From Pyxidicoccus caerfyrddinensis (GTDB taxonomy: Bacteria; Myxococcota; Myxococcia; Myxococcales; Myxococcaceae), in contig NZ_JAAIYA010000036.1 of the NCBI RefSeq assembly GCF_010894405.1, positions 29,352 to 93,351 of the forward strand: a DNA stretch of 64,000 nucleotides. Direction: 5' to 3'. The position numbers and the translations under genes are program-made. A model generated the notes under the pieces. That model was not told the DNA's origin and ran no database searches. It saw nothing but the letters and a program-made list of their open reading frames with translations. This document shows positions 39,101-44,410 of this stretch, piece by piece; position 1 is the first letter of the stretch; each line of letters starts with the position of its first letter.

Positions 39101-42100
39101 CGCGCTCCGGCTGAAGCTGCAGTACCGCTCGGACCGCATCCGGGGCGAGGCCGCCTCGAAGCTCCTGGGGCACTGGCGGACGCTGCTGCGCGGGATGATT
39201 GCCGCGCCGGAGCAGCGGCTCGGAGACGTGTCTCTCCTCTCGGAGGCCGAGCGTCAGCGGGTGCTGGTGGAGTGGAACGCCACGCGCAACACGTACCCGC
39301 GTGAGCGCACCGTGCATTCTCTGTTCGAGGCCCAGGTCGCCCGCACGCCCGAAGCCGTCGCGGTGGCCTACGGCGGCACCGTGCTCACCTACGCGGAGCT
39401 GGAGCAGCGGGCGAATCGGCTGGCGCACCGGCTCCGGACGCTCGGCGTCGGACGGGGCGCCACCGTGGGGCTCTGCGTGGAGCGCTCCGCGGACCTCGTC
39501 GTGGGAATGCTCGGCATCCTCAAGGCGGGCGCCGCCTACGTGCCGCTGGACCCGGCGTATCCCCGTGAGCGGCTCGCGTGGATGCTCGCGGACGCGGGCG
39601 CTCCGGTGCTGCTCACTCACGAGCGACTGCGGAATGCGCTGCCCGCGGAAGGCGTGCGGGTGCTCGCGCTGGACGGGGAGGGTGCGCTCGAAGGGATGCC
39701 GGCGACGGTGCCGGAGTCAGGCGCGGGCGCGGAGGACGCGGCCTACGTCATCTACACCTCCGGCTCCACCGGTATGCCCAAGGGCGTCTGCGTGCCCCAC
39801 CGGGCCGTGGTGCGCCTGGTCGTGGAGACGAACTTCATCCAGTGGCGGCCGGAGGAGCGTGTGGCGCAGGCGTCCAACGCCTCGTTCGACGCGGCCACCT
39901 TCGAGGTCTGGGGCGCGCTGCTCAACGGCGCGCGGCTGGTGGGCGTGGACCGCGAGACGGCGCTCGCTCCGAGGGCGTTCGCCACGTGGCTGCGGCAGGA
40001 GGGTATCAATGTCCTCTTCCTCACCACGGCGTGGTTCCACCAGGTCGCGGCCGAGGTGCCGGACGCCTTCCGGGGAGTGCGGCAGCTTCAAATCGGAGGC
40101 GAGGCCTTGGACCCGATGCCGGTGCGTCGGGTCCTCCGCGCGGGCCCACCCGAGCGGCTGCTCAACGCCTATGGCCCCACGGAGAGCACCACCTTCTCCA
40201 CGTGGTACCGCGTCACCGACGTACCGGAAGGTGCGACGACGATTCCCATCGGCCGGCCGCTCGCGAACACGGAGCAGTACGTGCTCGACGAGGCCATGGC
40301 GCCGGTGCCGCCGGGTGGGGTGGGGGAGTTCTGGCTCGGAGGAGATGGACTGGCCCTGGGCTATCTCGGCCGTCCGGAGCTGACGGCGGAGCGCTTCGTG
40401 CCGCATCCGTTCAGCACGACGCCGGGCGCGCGGCTGTACCGGACGGGCGACCACGTCCGCCTCCTGCTGAATGGCGAGGTGTCATTCGTCGGGCGCCTGG
40501 ACACGCAGGTGAAGGTGCGCGGCTTCCGCGTGGAGCCGGGCGAAGTCGAGGCGGCGCTGCAGCGGCACCCGGCGGTGCGGCAGGCCGCCGTGCTCGCGCG
40601 TGAGGATGCGGTGGGCGGCTCGCGACGCCTCGTGGCGTATGTGGTTCCCTCGGGGGACGGCGCCAATTCCTCGGACCTGCGCGCCTTCCTCACCGAGCAC
40701 CTGCCCGCGTACATGGTGCCCTCCGTCTTCATGGTGCTGGAGCGCCTGCCCCTCACGCCCAACGGCAAGCTGGACCGGCGCGCGTTGCCGGAGCCCTCGC
40801 GCTTCGAGTCCACGGAGGAGCCGTCTCGCTTCACCGCGCCTCGCGGGCCCGAGGAGGAGCTGGTCGCCGGACTCTTCGGCGAGCTGCTCGGCGTCCCGCG
40901 CGTCGGGGCCTACGACAGCTTCTTCGACCTGGGCGGGCACTCGCTGCTGGCCACGCGGGTCGTCGCGCGAGTCCAGGCCACGTTCGGCGTGTCCCTCTCG
41001 CTGAAGGAGCTCTTCGAGGAGCCGACGGTGGGACGGCTGGCGGAGCTCATCCGCGCGGCCCGGCAGTCCTCTGAAGCAGTGCGCCCGCCGCCCATCGTCC
41101 CCGTGCCGAGAGACCGCGCCCTGCCGCTGTCCGCGATGCAGGAGCGACTGTGGTTGCTGGAGCAGCTCCAGCCGGGCACCGCCCTCTACAACGTCCCCTG
41201 GGCCGCGTGGATGGAGGGCACTCTGGACGTCGCCGCCTTCGAGCGGGCCCTGTCCGCGCTGTTCCTCCGTCATGAGGCGCTGCGGACCACCTTCTCGAGC
41301 CACGCGGGCGAGCCGGTGCAGGTCATCCACGCGCAGGTGCCGGTCTCGTTGCCGGTGGTGGACCTGCGCAACCTCCCCGAGGACGAGCGTGAGGCCGAGG
41401 CCCTGCGCGCCGCGTCCGACGAGGCCCGCCGCCCATTCGCCCTGGCCGAGGGTCCGCTCCTTCGCGCGCTGCTGCTGCGCACGGGAGAGAAACGGCACCT
41501 GTTCGTCCTGACGCTGCACCACATCATCTCCGACGGCTGGTCCCTGGGCGTGGTCATCCGCGAGCTGTCCGCGCTATACGGCGCGGAGCTGCACGGCCGG
41601 CCGTCGCCGCTGCCGGAGCCCGTGCTCCAGCCCGCGGACCATGCCGTGTGGCAGCGCGAATGGCTCAAGGGCGAGTCGCTCGAAGCGCAGCTCCGGTACT
41701 GGCGCCAGCAGCTCGCGGGAGCACCGCCCGTCCTGGAGCTGCCCACGGACTTCCCGCGCCCGAGCCTGCAGCGCTTCCGCGGAGACACCCTCGGCGTCCA
41801 CCTGCCGGCCGCGCTGTCCGAGCGCTTCCGGGCCCTCTGCCGTCGCGAGGGTGTCACGCCGTACATGGGCCTGCTGGCCGCCTTCCAGCTCCTGTTGTCC
41901 CGCGTGTCGGGCCAGGAGGACGTGTGCGTGGGCTCGCCCATCGCCGGCCGTCACCATCCCGGCCTGGAGGACCTCATCGGCTTCTTCGTGAACACGCTGG
42001 TGCTGCGCACGCGGCTGGTGGGCAATCCCACCTTCCGCGAGCTGCTCGGGCGCGTGCGCGACATGACGCTCGACGCGTACTCCCACCAGGACGTGCCCTT

Positions 42101-44345
42101 CGAGAAGCTGGTGGAAGCGCTGCAGCCGCCGCGCAGCCTGAGCCATGCGCCGCTGGTGCAGGTGGTGCTGGCGCTGAACGAGGGCACCATTCCGGACATC
42201 GCGCCCGAGGGACTCTCGCTGCGCCCGGTGGACCTGGCCTCCGGCACGGCGAAGTTCGACCTCACGCTGTCGCTCTTCGACGGCACCGACGGCCTCACGG
42301 GCACGCTGGAGTATGACGCCGACCTCTTCACGCGGGCCACGGCGTCGCGGCTGATGACGCAGCTGCGCGTGCTGCTGGAGGGCGCGGTGGCGGACGCCGG
42401 CCAGCGCGTGGGCGACCTGCCGATGATGGACGCGGCGGAGCGCCAGCGGCTGCTGGTGGACTGGAACGACACCGCAATCGACTTCCCGCGTGAGGCCTGC
42501 CTCTCCGAGCTGTTCGAGGCCCAGGCGGCGCGCACGCCCGACGCCATCGCCGCCGAGTGCGAGGACGCACGACTCACCTACGGCGAGCTGGACCGCCGCG
42601 CGAACCAGCTGGCGTGGCATCTGCGCAAGCGCGGCGTGGGCCCGGGCACGCCCGTGGGCCTGTGCGTGCAGCGCTCGCTGGACCTCGTGGTGGGGATGCT
42701 CGGCATCCTCAAGGCGGGTGGCGCCTACGTGCCGCTGGACTCCACGTACCCGCGCGAGCGGCTGGCCTTCATGGTGGAGGACACGCGCCTGCCCGTGGTG
42801 CTGGCCCAGCGCTCCGTGCTTGAGCTGCTGCCCTCTGGAAGTGCCACGGTGGTGCTGCTGGACGAGTCCTGGGATGAGATTGCGCGCGAGCCGGAGACGT
42901 CTCCGGGCGTGACGGTGCCTGCCGAGTCGCTGGCCTACGTCATGTACACGTCCGGCTCCACCGGGCGGCCCAAGGGTGTCTGCATCCCGCAGCGCGCGGT
43001 GGCGAGGCTCGTGCTGGGCTCGCGCTTCGCGCGCTGGGGGCCGGAGGAGGTGTTCCTCCAGCTCGCGCCCATCTGCTTCGACGCGGCCACCTTCGAGCTC
43101 TGGGGCGCGCTGCTGCACGGCGCGAAGCTGGTCCTCTTCCCGCCCACCACTCCCACGGTGGACTCGCTGAAGGACGTGCTGGTCCGCCATGGTGTCACCA
43201 CGCTGTGGCTGACGGCCGCGCTCTTCGAGGCCATCTCCTCCGCGAGGCCGGACGCACTGGACGGGGTGAAGCAGCTCCTCGCGGGCGGTGACGTGCTGCC
43301 TGCGGCCGTGGTGCGCGAGCGGCTCGCGCGCGGCGGTGTCCTCGTCAATGGCTACGGCCCCACCGAGAGCACCACCTTCGCGGTCTGCCACGTGATGGAG
43401 GGCGCCATCGCGGAAGGCCCGGTGCCCATCGGCCGGCCCATCGCCAACACGCGGGTGTACGTGGTGGATGGCGGCCTTCGCCCCGTCCCGGCCGGCGTGC
43501 CGGGCGAGCTGCTCATCGGCGGTGACGGCCTTGCCTGGGGCTACCTCGGGCGGCCGGAGCTGACGGCCGAGCGCTTCATCCCGAATCCCTTCGGCCCCGA
43601 GGCGGGCGGACGGCTGTACCGCACCGGCGACCAGGTCCGCTACCGCGAGGATGGGACGCTGGAGTTCCTCGGGCGGCTCGACGCGCAGGTGAAGGTGCGC
43701 GGCTACCGGGTGGAGCCGGGCGAGGTGGAGGAAGCGCTCCGCAAGCACCCGGCGGTGGCCGAGGCCGTCGTCGTGGCGAAGCCGGACCCCGCGGGTGGCA
43801 AGCGACTGGTGGCCTACGCCGTTCCCCGTCCGGGTGAGACGCTGGAGCCGCGCGCGCTGCGCACCTTCCTGGCGGATTCGCTGCCGGAGTTCATGGTGCC
43901 TTCGGCGCTGGTGCCGCTGGTCGCGCTGCCGCTGACGCCCGTGGGCAAGCTGGACCGGGCGGCGCTGCCGGAGCCCGACGTGGCCCGCCCTGCGGGAAGC
44001 ACCTTCGCGGAGCCCACCACTGCGCTGGAGCGCCAGGTGGCGGAGCTCTGGGCGAAGGTGCTGGGCGTGGAGCGCGTCGGCGTAGAGGACCACTTCTTCG
44101 CGGACCTGGGTGGCAGCTCCATGTCCGTGGTCAAGGCGTGCGCGCTGCTCCGGGACGCGCTGCAGCGGGAAGTCCCGGCGACGCGCTTCTTCGAACACCC
44201 CACGGTCCGTGCCTTCGCCATGTCCCTGGAGCGGGACGGCGAGGCGGCGGACGTACAAGACAACGAGGCCCACGAGGATCGCGCCCAGCAGCGGCGGCAG
44301 GCGATCCGGCGGCAGGGCCGGCGAGGGAATCACGGCAATGGCTGA
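27156..44345 (+). CDS. Lipopeptide NRPS, loading plus four modules (FAAL-ACP-C-A[LLM]-PCP-C-A-PCP-E-C-A-PCP-C-A-PCP)
   Basis: A 5729-residue synthetase. Domains by approximate residue: fatty acyl-AMP ligase 9-575 (YTSGSTGDPKG); ACP 602-672 (GLDSLGAVE); C 692-1125; A1 1136-2010 interrupted by a luciferase-like monooxygenase at 1381-1728; PCP 2022-2095; C 2112-2548; A2 2559-3065; PCP 3079-3149 (GGDSI); epimerase 3166-3592 (HHLAVDG); C of D-Cys... that is DCL type 3596-4028 (LSSLQHGLLF, HHLLLDG); A3 4036-4548; PCP 4562-4635; C 4652-5092; A4 5099-5608; PCP 5619-5695; basic tail to 5729. Pocket codes read against GrsA: A1 DILQLGMIW (Gly), A2 DVWHFSLVD (Ser), A3 DAFFQGATF (aliphatic, unclear), A4 DAFWLGGTF (Val). 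It builds fatty acyl-Gly(OH)-D-Ser-X-Val and passes it to the PKS start of the next protein. Confidence 0.93.
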   Translation: MSPPRARIPSAATLLELLETRAETFGERKLYTFLEDGGDDAVLSYAGLHLRARRIGAALQTLAKAGERAVLLYPPGLEYVAGFFGCLYAGLVAVPAYPPDPMRLERTLPRLRAIIRDARASVVLTTSFIQEMGAGLFEGAPELASLRWVATDALPEGTESGWMRPESAWDTLAFLQYTSGSTGDPKGVKLSHGNLLHNLGLISHAFEVRDDSVGVIWLPPYHDMGLIGGILQPLFAGFPVALMSPLAFLRRPRFWLEALTRFGGSISGGPCFAFDLCVRKVPPGEREGLDLRRWELAFCGAEPIRPEVMSRFTEAFAPAGFQGGALYPCYGLAEGTLIASGGHKGEGVLTRTWDAAALERNEAVEVVESHGARPLVGCGGTMPDQTLLVVDPETRRPCPPERVGEVWVSGPSVAHGYWERPEESEAAFGATLADDASGQRYLRTGDLGLLRDGELFVVGRRKDLIILRGRNLHPQDLELSLERSHSALRPGCGAAFSIEVAGEERLAVMYEVDTRKPWTPEELVAAVRRGLSEAHEVQLHTLVLIEPGALPKTSSGKIQRRACRAELLAGTARAVMTWRESEAGEGSAPAVAPVAPTQPATVGELETWLLARIAGRLRVPPETLARDVPITSFGLDSLGAVELANDLESLGTVLRMEVLLQGPTVAQLARTLFEARGAAAVPALVRGDDARPAPLTSAQQRLWLFEQLHAGSPAYHLPAAVRLSGALDEAALERAFAAIAGRHAALRATFREEDGTPSQLMPPGLSPSIRRVDLRETPAAEREAAALRLAREEARAPFDLARGSLLRLTLIRLDTHEHLLVVVLHHIVSDGGSFAILARELSALHAAFTSNAEAALAPLPFQYPDFARWRRERDEDAASAVSMVWWKQRLAGAPAALELPTDHARPPVPSYGGARIALHVPEALTARLEALGRGEGATLFMTLLAAFQVLLSRHSGQEDLCIGTPVNGRDRAGLEGLIGCFLDLLVLRGSVAGAPRFRELLGRTREATLEAFAHRGVPFERLVDAVQPARDRSRAPLFQVLFVLQPEPGAALALPGLEARRVEVDPGATPYDLTLSLARGASGLEGWLEYATDLFDASTSHRMAQRLHVLLEAIAANPDERSSALPLLPESERRQVLVEWNDTRTDFEDACIHTLIEARATRTPETVAVVCGDVELTWGALNRRANAVAWKLREQGVGPECVVGFCADRSVDLVVGLLGILKAGGAYLPLDPSYPEARLALMLEDAAAPVVLAHRHLASAFQSGGRAVVLVDPQSGPDEAEAPPACGVGPDNLAYVLYTSGSTGRPKGVLIPHRNVASFFTGMDARVGATPGTWLAVTSVSFDISVLELLWTLSRGFKVAVQGEQGALAAAPRRATAERRKPLGFSLFYFAADEATPGAERYRLLMEGARFADTHGFEAVWTPERHLHTFGGLYPSPALTSAAVAAVTQRVDIRAGSVVLPLHHPVRVAEEWSFVDNLSNGRVGISVAAGWHADDFVLAPDRYSERREEARRDLDLVRRLWRGDAVQLPNGTGATVEVHIRPSPLQRELPIWLTAAGNPDTFRDAGRMGAGVLTHLLGQRWEELRERITLYRDAWREAGHPGEGHVTLMLHTFVGHDVERVRETVEGPLRRYLGSSADLMRGLGRTLGVDLDPKSVRPEDLDALVERAFARFFESGGLFGTPRSCREQIARIDALGVDEVACLIDFGVDTDTVLAHLPALDAVRQRCERDFMLQGRDGGAVPAQLRRHGVTHLQVTPSLAQALLLEPDAPGALAGLERMLVGGEALPVELAARLRDTVGGALLNMYGPTETTIWSSTHQVGLEPGPVPIGTPIANTSLYVLDAELRPTPVGVPGELFIGGTGVARGYHARPELTAERFMPDPYGGDAGARMYRTGDRARWRADGTVEFLGRVDHQLKVRGFRVEPGEIEAVLARHPGVRQAVVVAREDVPGSARLVAYVVPRPGTTLSEDALRAFARRSLPEHLVPSNVVSLDALPLTPNGKVDRKALPAPEGVRGTAREYVEPRTETERRVAELWSSLLGVPRVGADDDFFALGGHSLLATRAASRLRESFGVDLPLRELFEAATPAALAARIEALPRVASRMPPLVPRSREGALPLSFAQQRLWFLEQLEPGGAAYNDAVVVRVEGSLDVAVLERCLREVIRRHAILRATFRDEDGTAVQRLSPEVRLTLARVDLTALSGTARPAEVERRVGEESLRPFDLASGPPLRAMLFHLDAREHVLLLVLHHLVSDGWSLGVLVREVAALYRAYVSGRESPLPEPAVQYVDFASWQREWLRGDALESQLAYWRARLDGAPGALELPTDHPRPAVRSSRGTSRSTLLGAELSWQLKALAKHEGATPFMVMLAGFSALLSRHGGQDDLCVGTPTSGRDRTEVEGLIGCFVNTLVLRVSLAGAPTFRELVGRARETVLGAFSRQDAPFEELVKALAPERDLGRSPLFQAMLVLQEDPLPELSLPGLRLRVQEQESRTAKFDLRLMLRDTSEGFAATLELSTDLFEPDTASRLLGHFRTLLEGAVREPEQRVRDLMLMTPEERQRVIVEWNDTARPRAHGDVLHRLIEAQVDRTPDAVAVSFEGSALTYRELDRRANQLAWHLRARGVGPDRLVALCAERSLELVVGMLGILKVGAAYVPLDPEYPRERLEYMLADAAAPVLLTQARLAPGLPRGDAAVVCLDSEWEAVAREREDRPPVTVDGAGLAYVIYTSGSTGRPKGAMNSHAAICNRLRWMQEAYGLDASDCVLQKTPFSFDVSVWELFWPLLTGARLVMAKPGGHREPAYLTDVISREHITTLHFVPSMLRPFLEEPGLAESCASVRRVFCSGEALPPDLRDRFFARMGAELHNLYGPTEAAVDVTAWACVREDRRPLVPIGRPIANTRMYVLDARLRPVPPGVAGELYIGGEPLARGYWRRPELTAERFIPDAFSPVQGGRLYRTGDKARFLADGALEYLGRLDDQVKVRGFRIELGEIEAVLSQHPGVRAAAVTVREDVPGDRRLVAYVVGTSGSELRTFLSERLPEHMVPSAFVALEALPLSPSGKLDRRALPAPERSTSRGGGDFVEPRGELEQQLARIWSGVLGVERVGAHDRFFELGGDSILALQVIARARQAGLHLTARQLFQYPTVAGLAQVVVRGRRAEEQGPVVGPVPFTPIQRWFLERELPEAQHFNQALLLEPREPVGTEALARALRALVDHHDALRLRLTRGLDGWAQSCAEPGRDVPLRRVDLSALPEAEQARELERVATETQSGLDLGEGLLLRAVLFDRGAGKTGRLLLVIHHLAVDGVSWRVLLEDLETALRQAARGEPVVLPAKTTSFQSWAQRLELHAASPAVADELPFWREEAADVAALPRDLPEGVNTQGTERTVTVVLEPEVTRALLRGARGGAEDLLLAGVAKALARWTGQRRLRIDLESHGREDLFEDVDLSRTVGWFTALYPVRLELSDSVEPVAVLESVRSARERRGGRGLGHGLLRYLRREDEAARASSSEVLFNYLGQLDAGARESSLFTLASESTGPSQGTRGLRSHVLEVVARGVGGRLELQWRYSEALQSRETIEALARDCAGTLAKLADSVATAEERHPLSSLQHGLLFQVLLEPGTEAYFEQLSWTLAGPLDVAALRNAWAAVVERHAVLRASFRWEGLEAPLQVVRAHVALPWQELDWRGVLPEEQQTSLRSFLREDRAKGFDLTRAPLLRLAVIRLEEGAWRFVWSFHHLLLDGWSLARVLSEVLDAYAVLARGGTWQPRAVVDFRAYVEWLKHRSPGQDETFWRDQLAGLDAPTPLPAEDGTPDAHGSGECEVALDEADTAALQDFARRHGLTPSTLAHGAWALLLSRYGGGTDVVFGTTLAGRSAEVPGIDEAVGLFIHSLPVRTRVRHDAKLLPWLRELHGVLMELGQRDHVPLTQLQGWSEVPRGTPLFESLLVFENYPVDTALARGAAGLELRDVEVFERTHYPLTAVALPGRALRLKLQYRSDRIRGEAASKLLGHWRTLLRGMIAAPEQRLGDVSLLSEAERQRVLVEWNATRNTYPRERTVHSLFEAQVARTPEAVAVAYGGTVLTYAELEQRANRLAHRLRTLGVGRGATVGLCVERSADLVVGMLGILKAGAAYVPLDPAYPRERLAWMLADAGAPVLLTHERLRNALPAEGVRVLALDGEGALEGMPATVPESGAGAEDAAYVIYTSGSTGMPKGVCVPHRAVVRLVVETNFIQWRPEERVAQASNASFDAATFEVWGALLNGARLVGVDRETALAPRAFATWLRQEGINVLFLTTAWFHQVAAEVPDAFRGVRQLQIGGEALDPMPVRRVLRAGPPERLLNAYGPTESTTFSTWYRVTDVPEGATTIPIGRPLANTEQYVLDEAMAPVPPGGVGEFWLGGDGLALGYLGRPELTAERFVPHPFSTTPGARLYRTGDHVRLLLNGEVSFVGRLDTQVKVRGFRVEPGEVEAALQRHPAVRQAAVLAREDAVGGSRRLVAYVVPSGDGANSSDLRAFLTEHLPAYMVPSVFMVLERLPLTPNGKLDRRALPEPSRFESTEEPSRFTAPRGPEEELVAGLFGELLGVPRVGAYDSFFDLGGHSLLATRVVARVQATFGVSLSLKELFEEPTVGRLAELIRAARQSSEAVRPPPIVPVPRDRALPLSAMQERLWLLEQLQPGTALYNVPWAAWMEGTLDVAAFERALSALFLRHEALRTTFSSHAGEPVQVIHAQVPVSLPVVDLRNLPEDEREAEALRAASDEARRPFALAEGPLLRALLLRTGEKRHLFVLTLHHIISDGWSLGVVIRELSALYGAELHGRPSPLPEPVLQPADHAVWQREWLKGESLEAQLRYWRQQLAGAPPVLELPTDFPRPSLQRFRGDTLGVHLPAALSERFRALCRREGVTPYMGLLAAFQLLLSRVSGQEDVCVGSPIAGRHHPGLEDLIGFFVNTLVLRTRLVGNPTFRELLGRVRDMTLDAYSHQDVPFEKLVEALQPPRSLSHAPLVQVVLALNEGTIPDIAPEGLSLRPVDLASGTAKFDLTLSLFDGTDGLTGTLEYDADLFTRATASRLMTQLRVLLEGAVADAGQRVGDLPMMDAAERQRLLVDWNDTAIDFPREACLSELFEAQAARTPDAIAAECEDARLTYGELDRRANQLAWHLRKRGVGPGTPVGLCVQRSLDLVVGMLGILKAGGAYVPLDSTYPRERLAFMVEDTRLPVVLAQRSVLELLPSGSATVVLLDESWDEIAREPETSPGVTVPAESLAYVMYTSGSTGRPKGVCIPQRAVARLVLGSRFARWGPEEVFLQLAPICFDAATFELWGALLHGAKLVLFPPTTPTVDSLKDVLVRHGVTTLWLTAALFEAISSARPDALDGVKQLLAGGDVLPAAVVRERLARGGVLVNGYGPTESTTFAVCHVMEGAIAEGPVPIGRPIANTRVYVVDGGLRPVPAGVPGELLIGGDGLAWGYLGRPELTAERFIPNPFGPEAGGRLYRTGDQVRYREDGTLEFLGRLDAQVKVRGYRVEPGEVEEALRKHPAVAEAVVVAKPDPAGGKRLVAYAVPRPGETLEPRALRTFLADSLPEFMVPSALVPLVALPLTPVGKLDRAALPEPDVARPAGSTFAEPTTALERQVAELWAKVLGVERVGVEDHFFADLGGSSMSVVKACALLRDALQREVPATRFFEHPTVRAFAMSLERDGEAADVQDNEAHEDRAQQRRQAIRRQGRRGNHGNG
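31297..32340 (+). other. Luciferase-like monooxygenase domain embedded in the Gly adenylation domain (LLM1)
   Basis: About 345 residues (GFSLFYFAADE ... FGVDTDTVLAHLP) split A1 between its A4 motif (FDISVLELL) and the strand GVTHLQVTPS. The FMN-dependent bacterial-luciferase fold is recognisable from FADTHGFEAVWTPERH, GSVVLPLHHPVRVAEEW, VGISVAAGWHADDF and TLMLHTFVG. All A-domain motifs on both sides are intact. In the myxothiazol and melithiazol pathways a comparable monooxygenase in a Gly A domain hydroxylates the glycine alpha carbon. Alpha-hydroxylation of glycine is therefore the leading inference. Confidence 0.85.
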
Positions 44346-44410
44346 GGTCGACGATATGCAGGCCGAGGACACCGGGAACGACATCGCAATCATCGGCATG
44401 GCGGGGCGCT
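44245..44410 (+). other. Docking interface between the two megasynthases (basic tail / acidic head) with 8-base gene overlap
   Basis: After its last carrier domain the first protein ends in a charged tail whose final part is strongly basic (RAQQRRQAIRRQGRRG). The second protein begins with a short acidic head (MAEVDDMQAED) before the KS. Such short charged ends commonly mediate NRPS-to-PKS docking. The ATG of the second gene (44338) precedes the TGA of the first (44343-44345) by five bases, and GAGGGA lies nine bases before the ATG. That favours translational coupling and equal synthesis. Confidence 0.7.

Noticed and set aside
44330..44350. Possibility that the two megasynthases are one gene broken by a frameshift.
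   Set aside because: The first protein ends in a typical charged tail after its carrier domain. The second begins with its own ATG, a ribosome site and a KS start. The overlap is normal for coupled genes.
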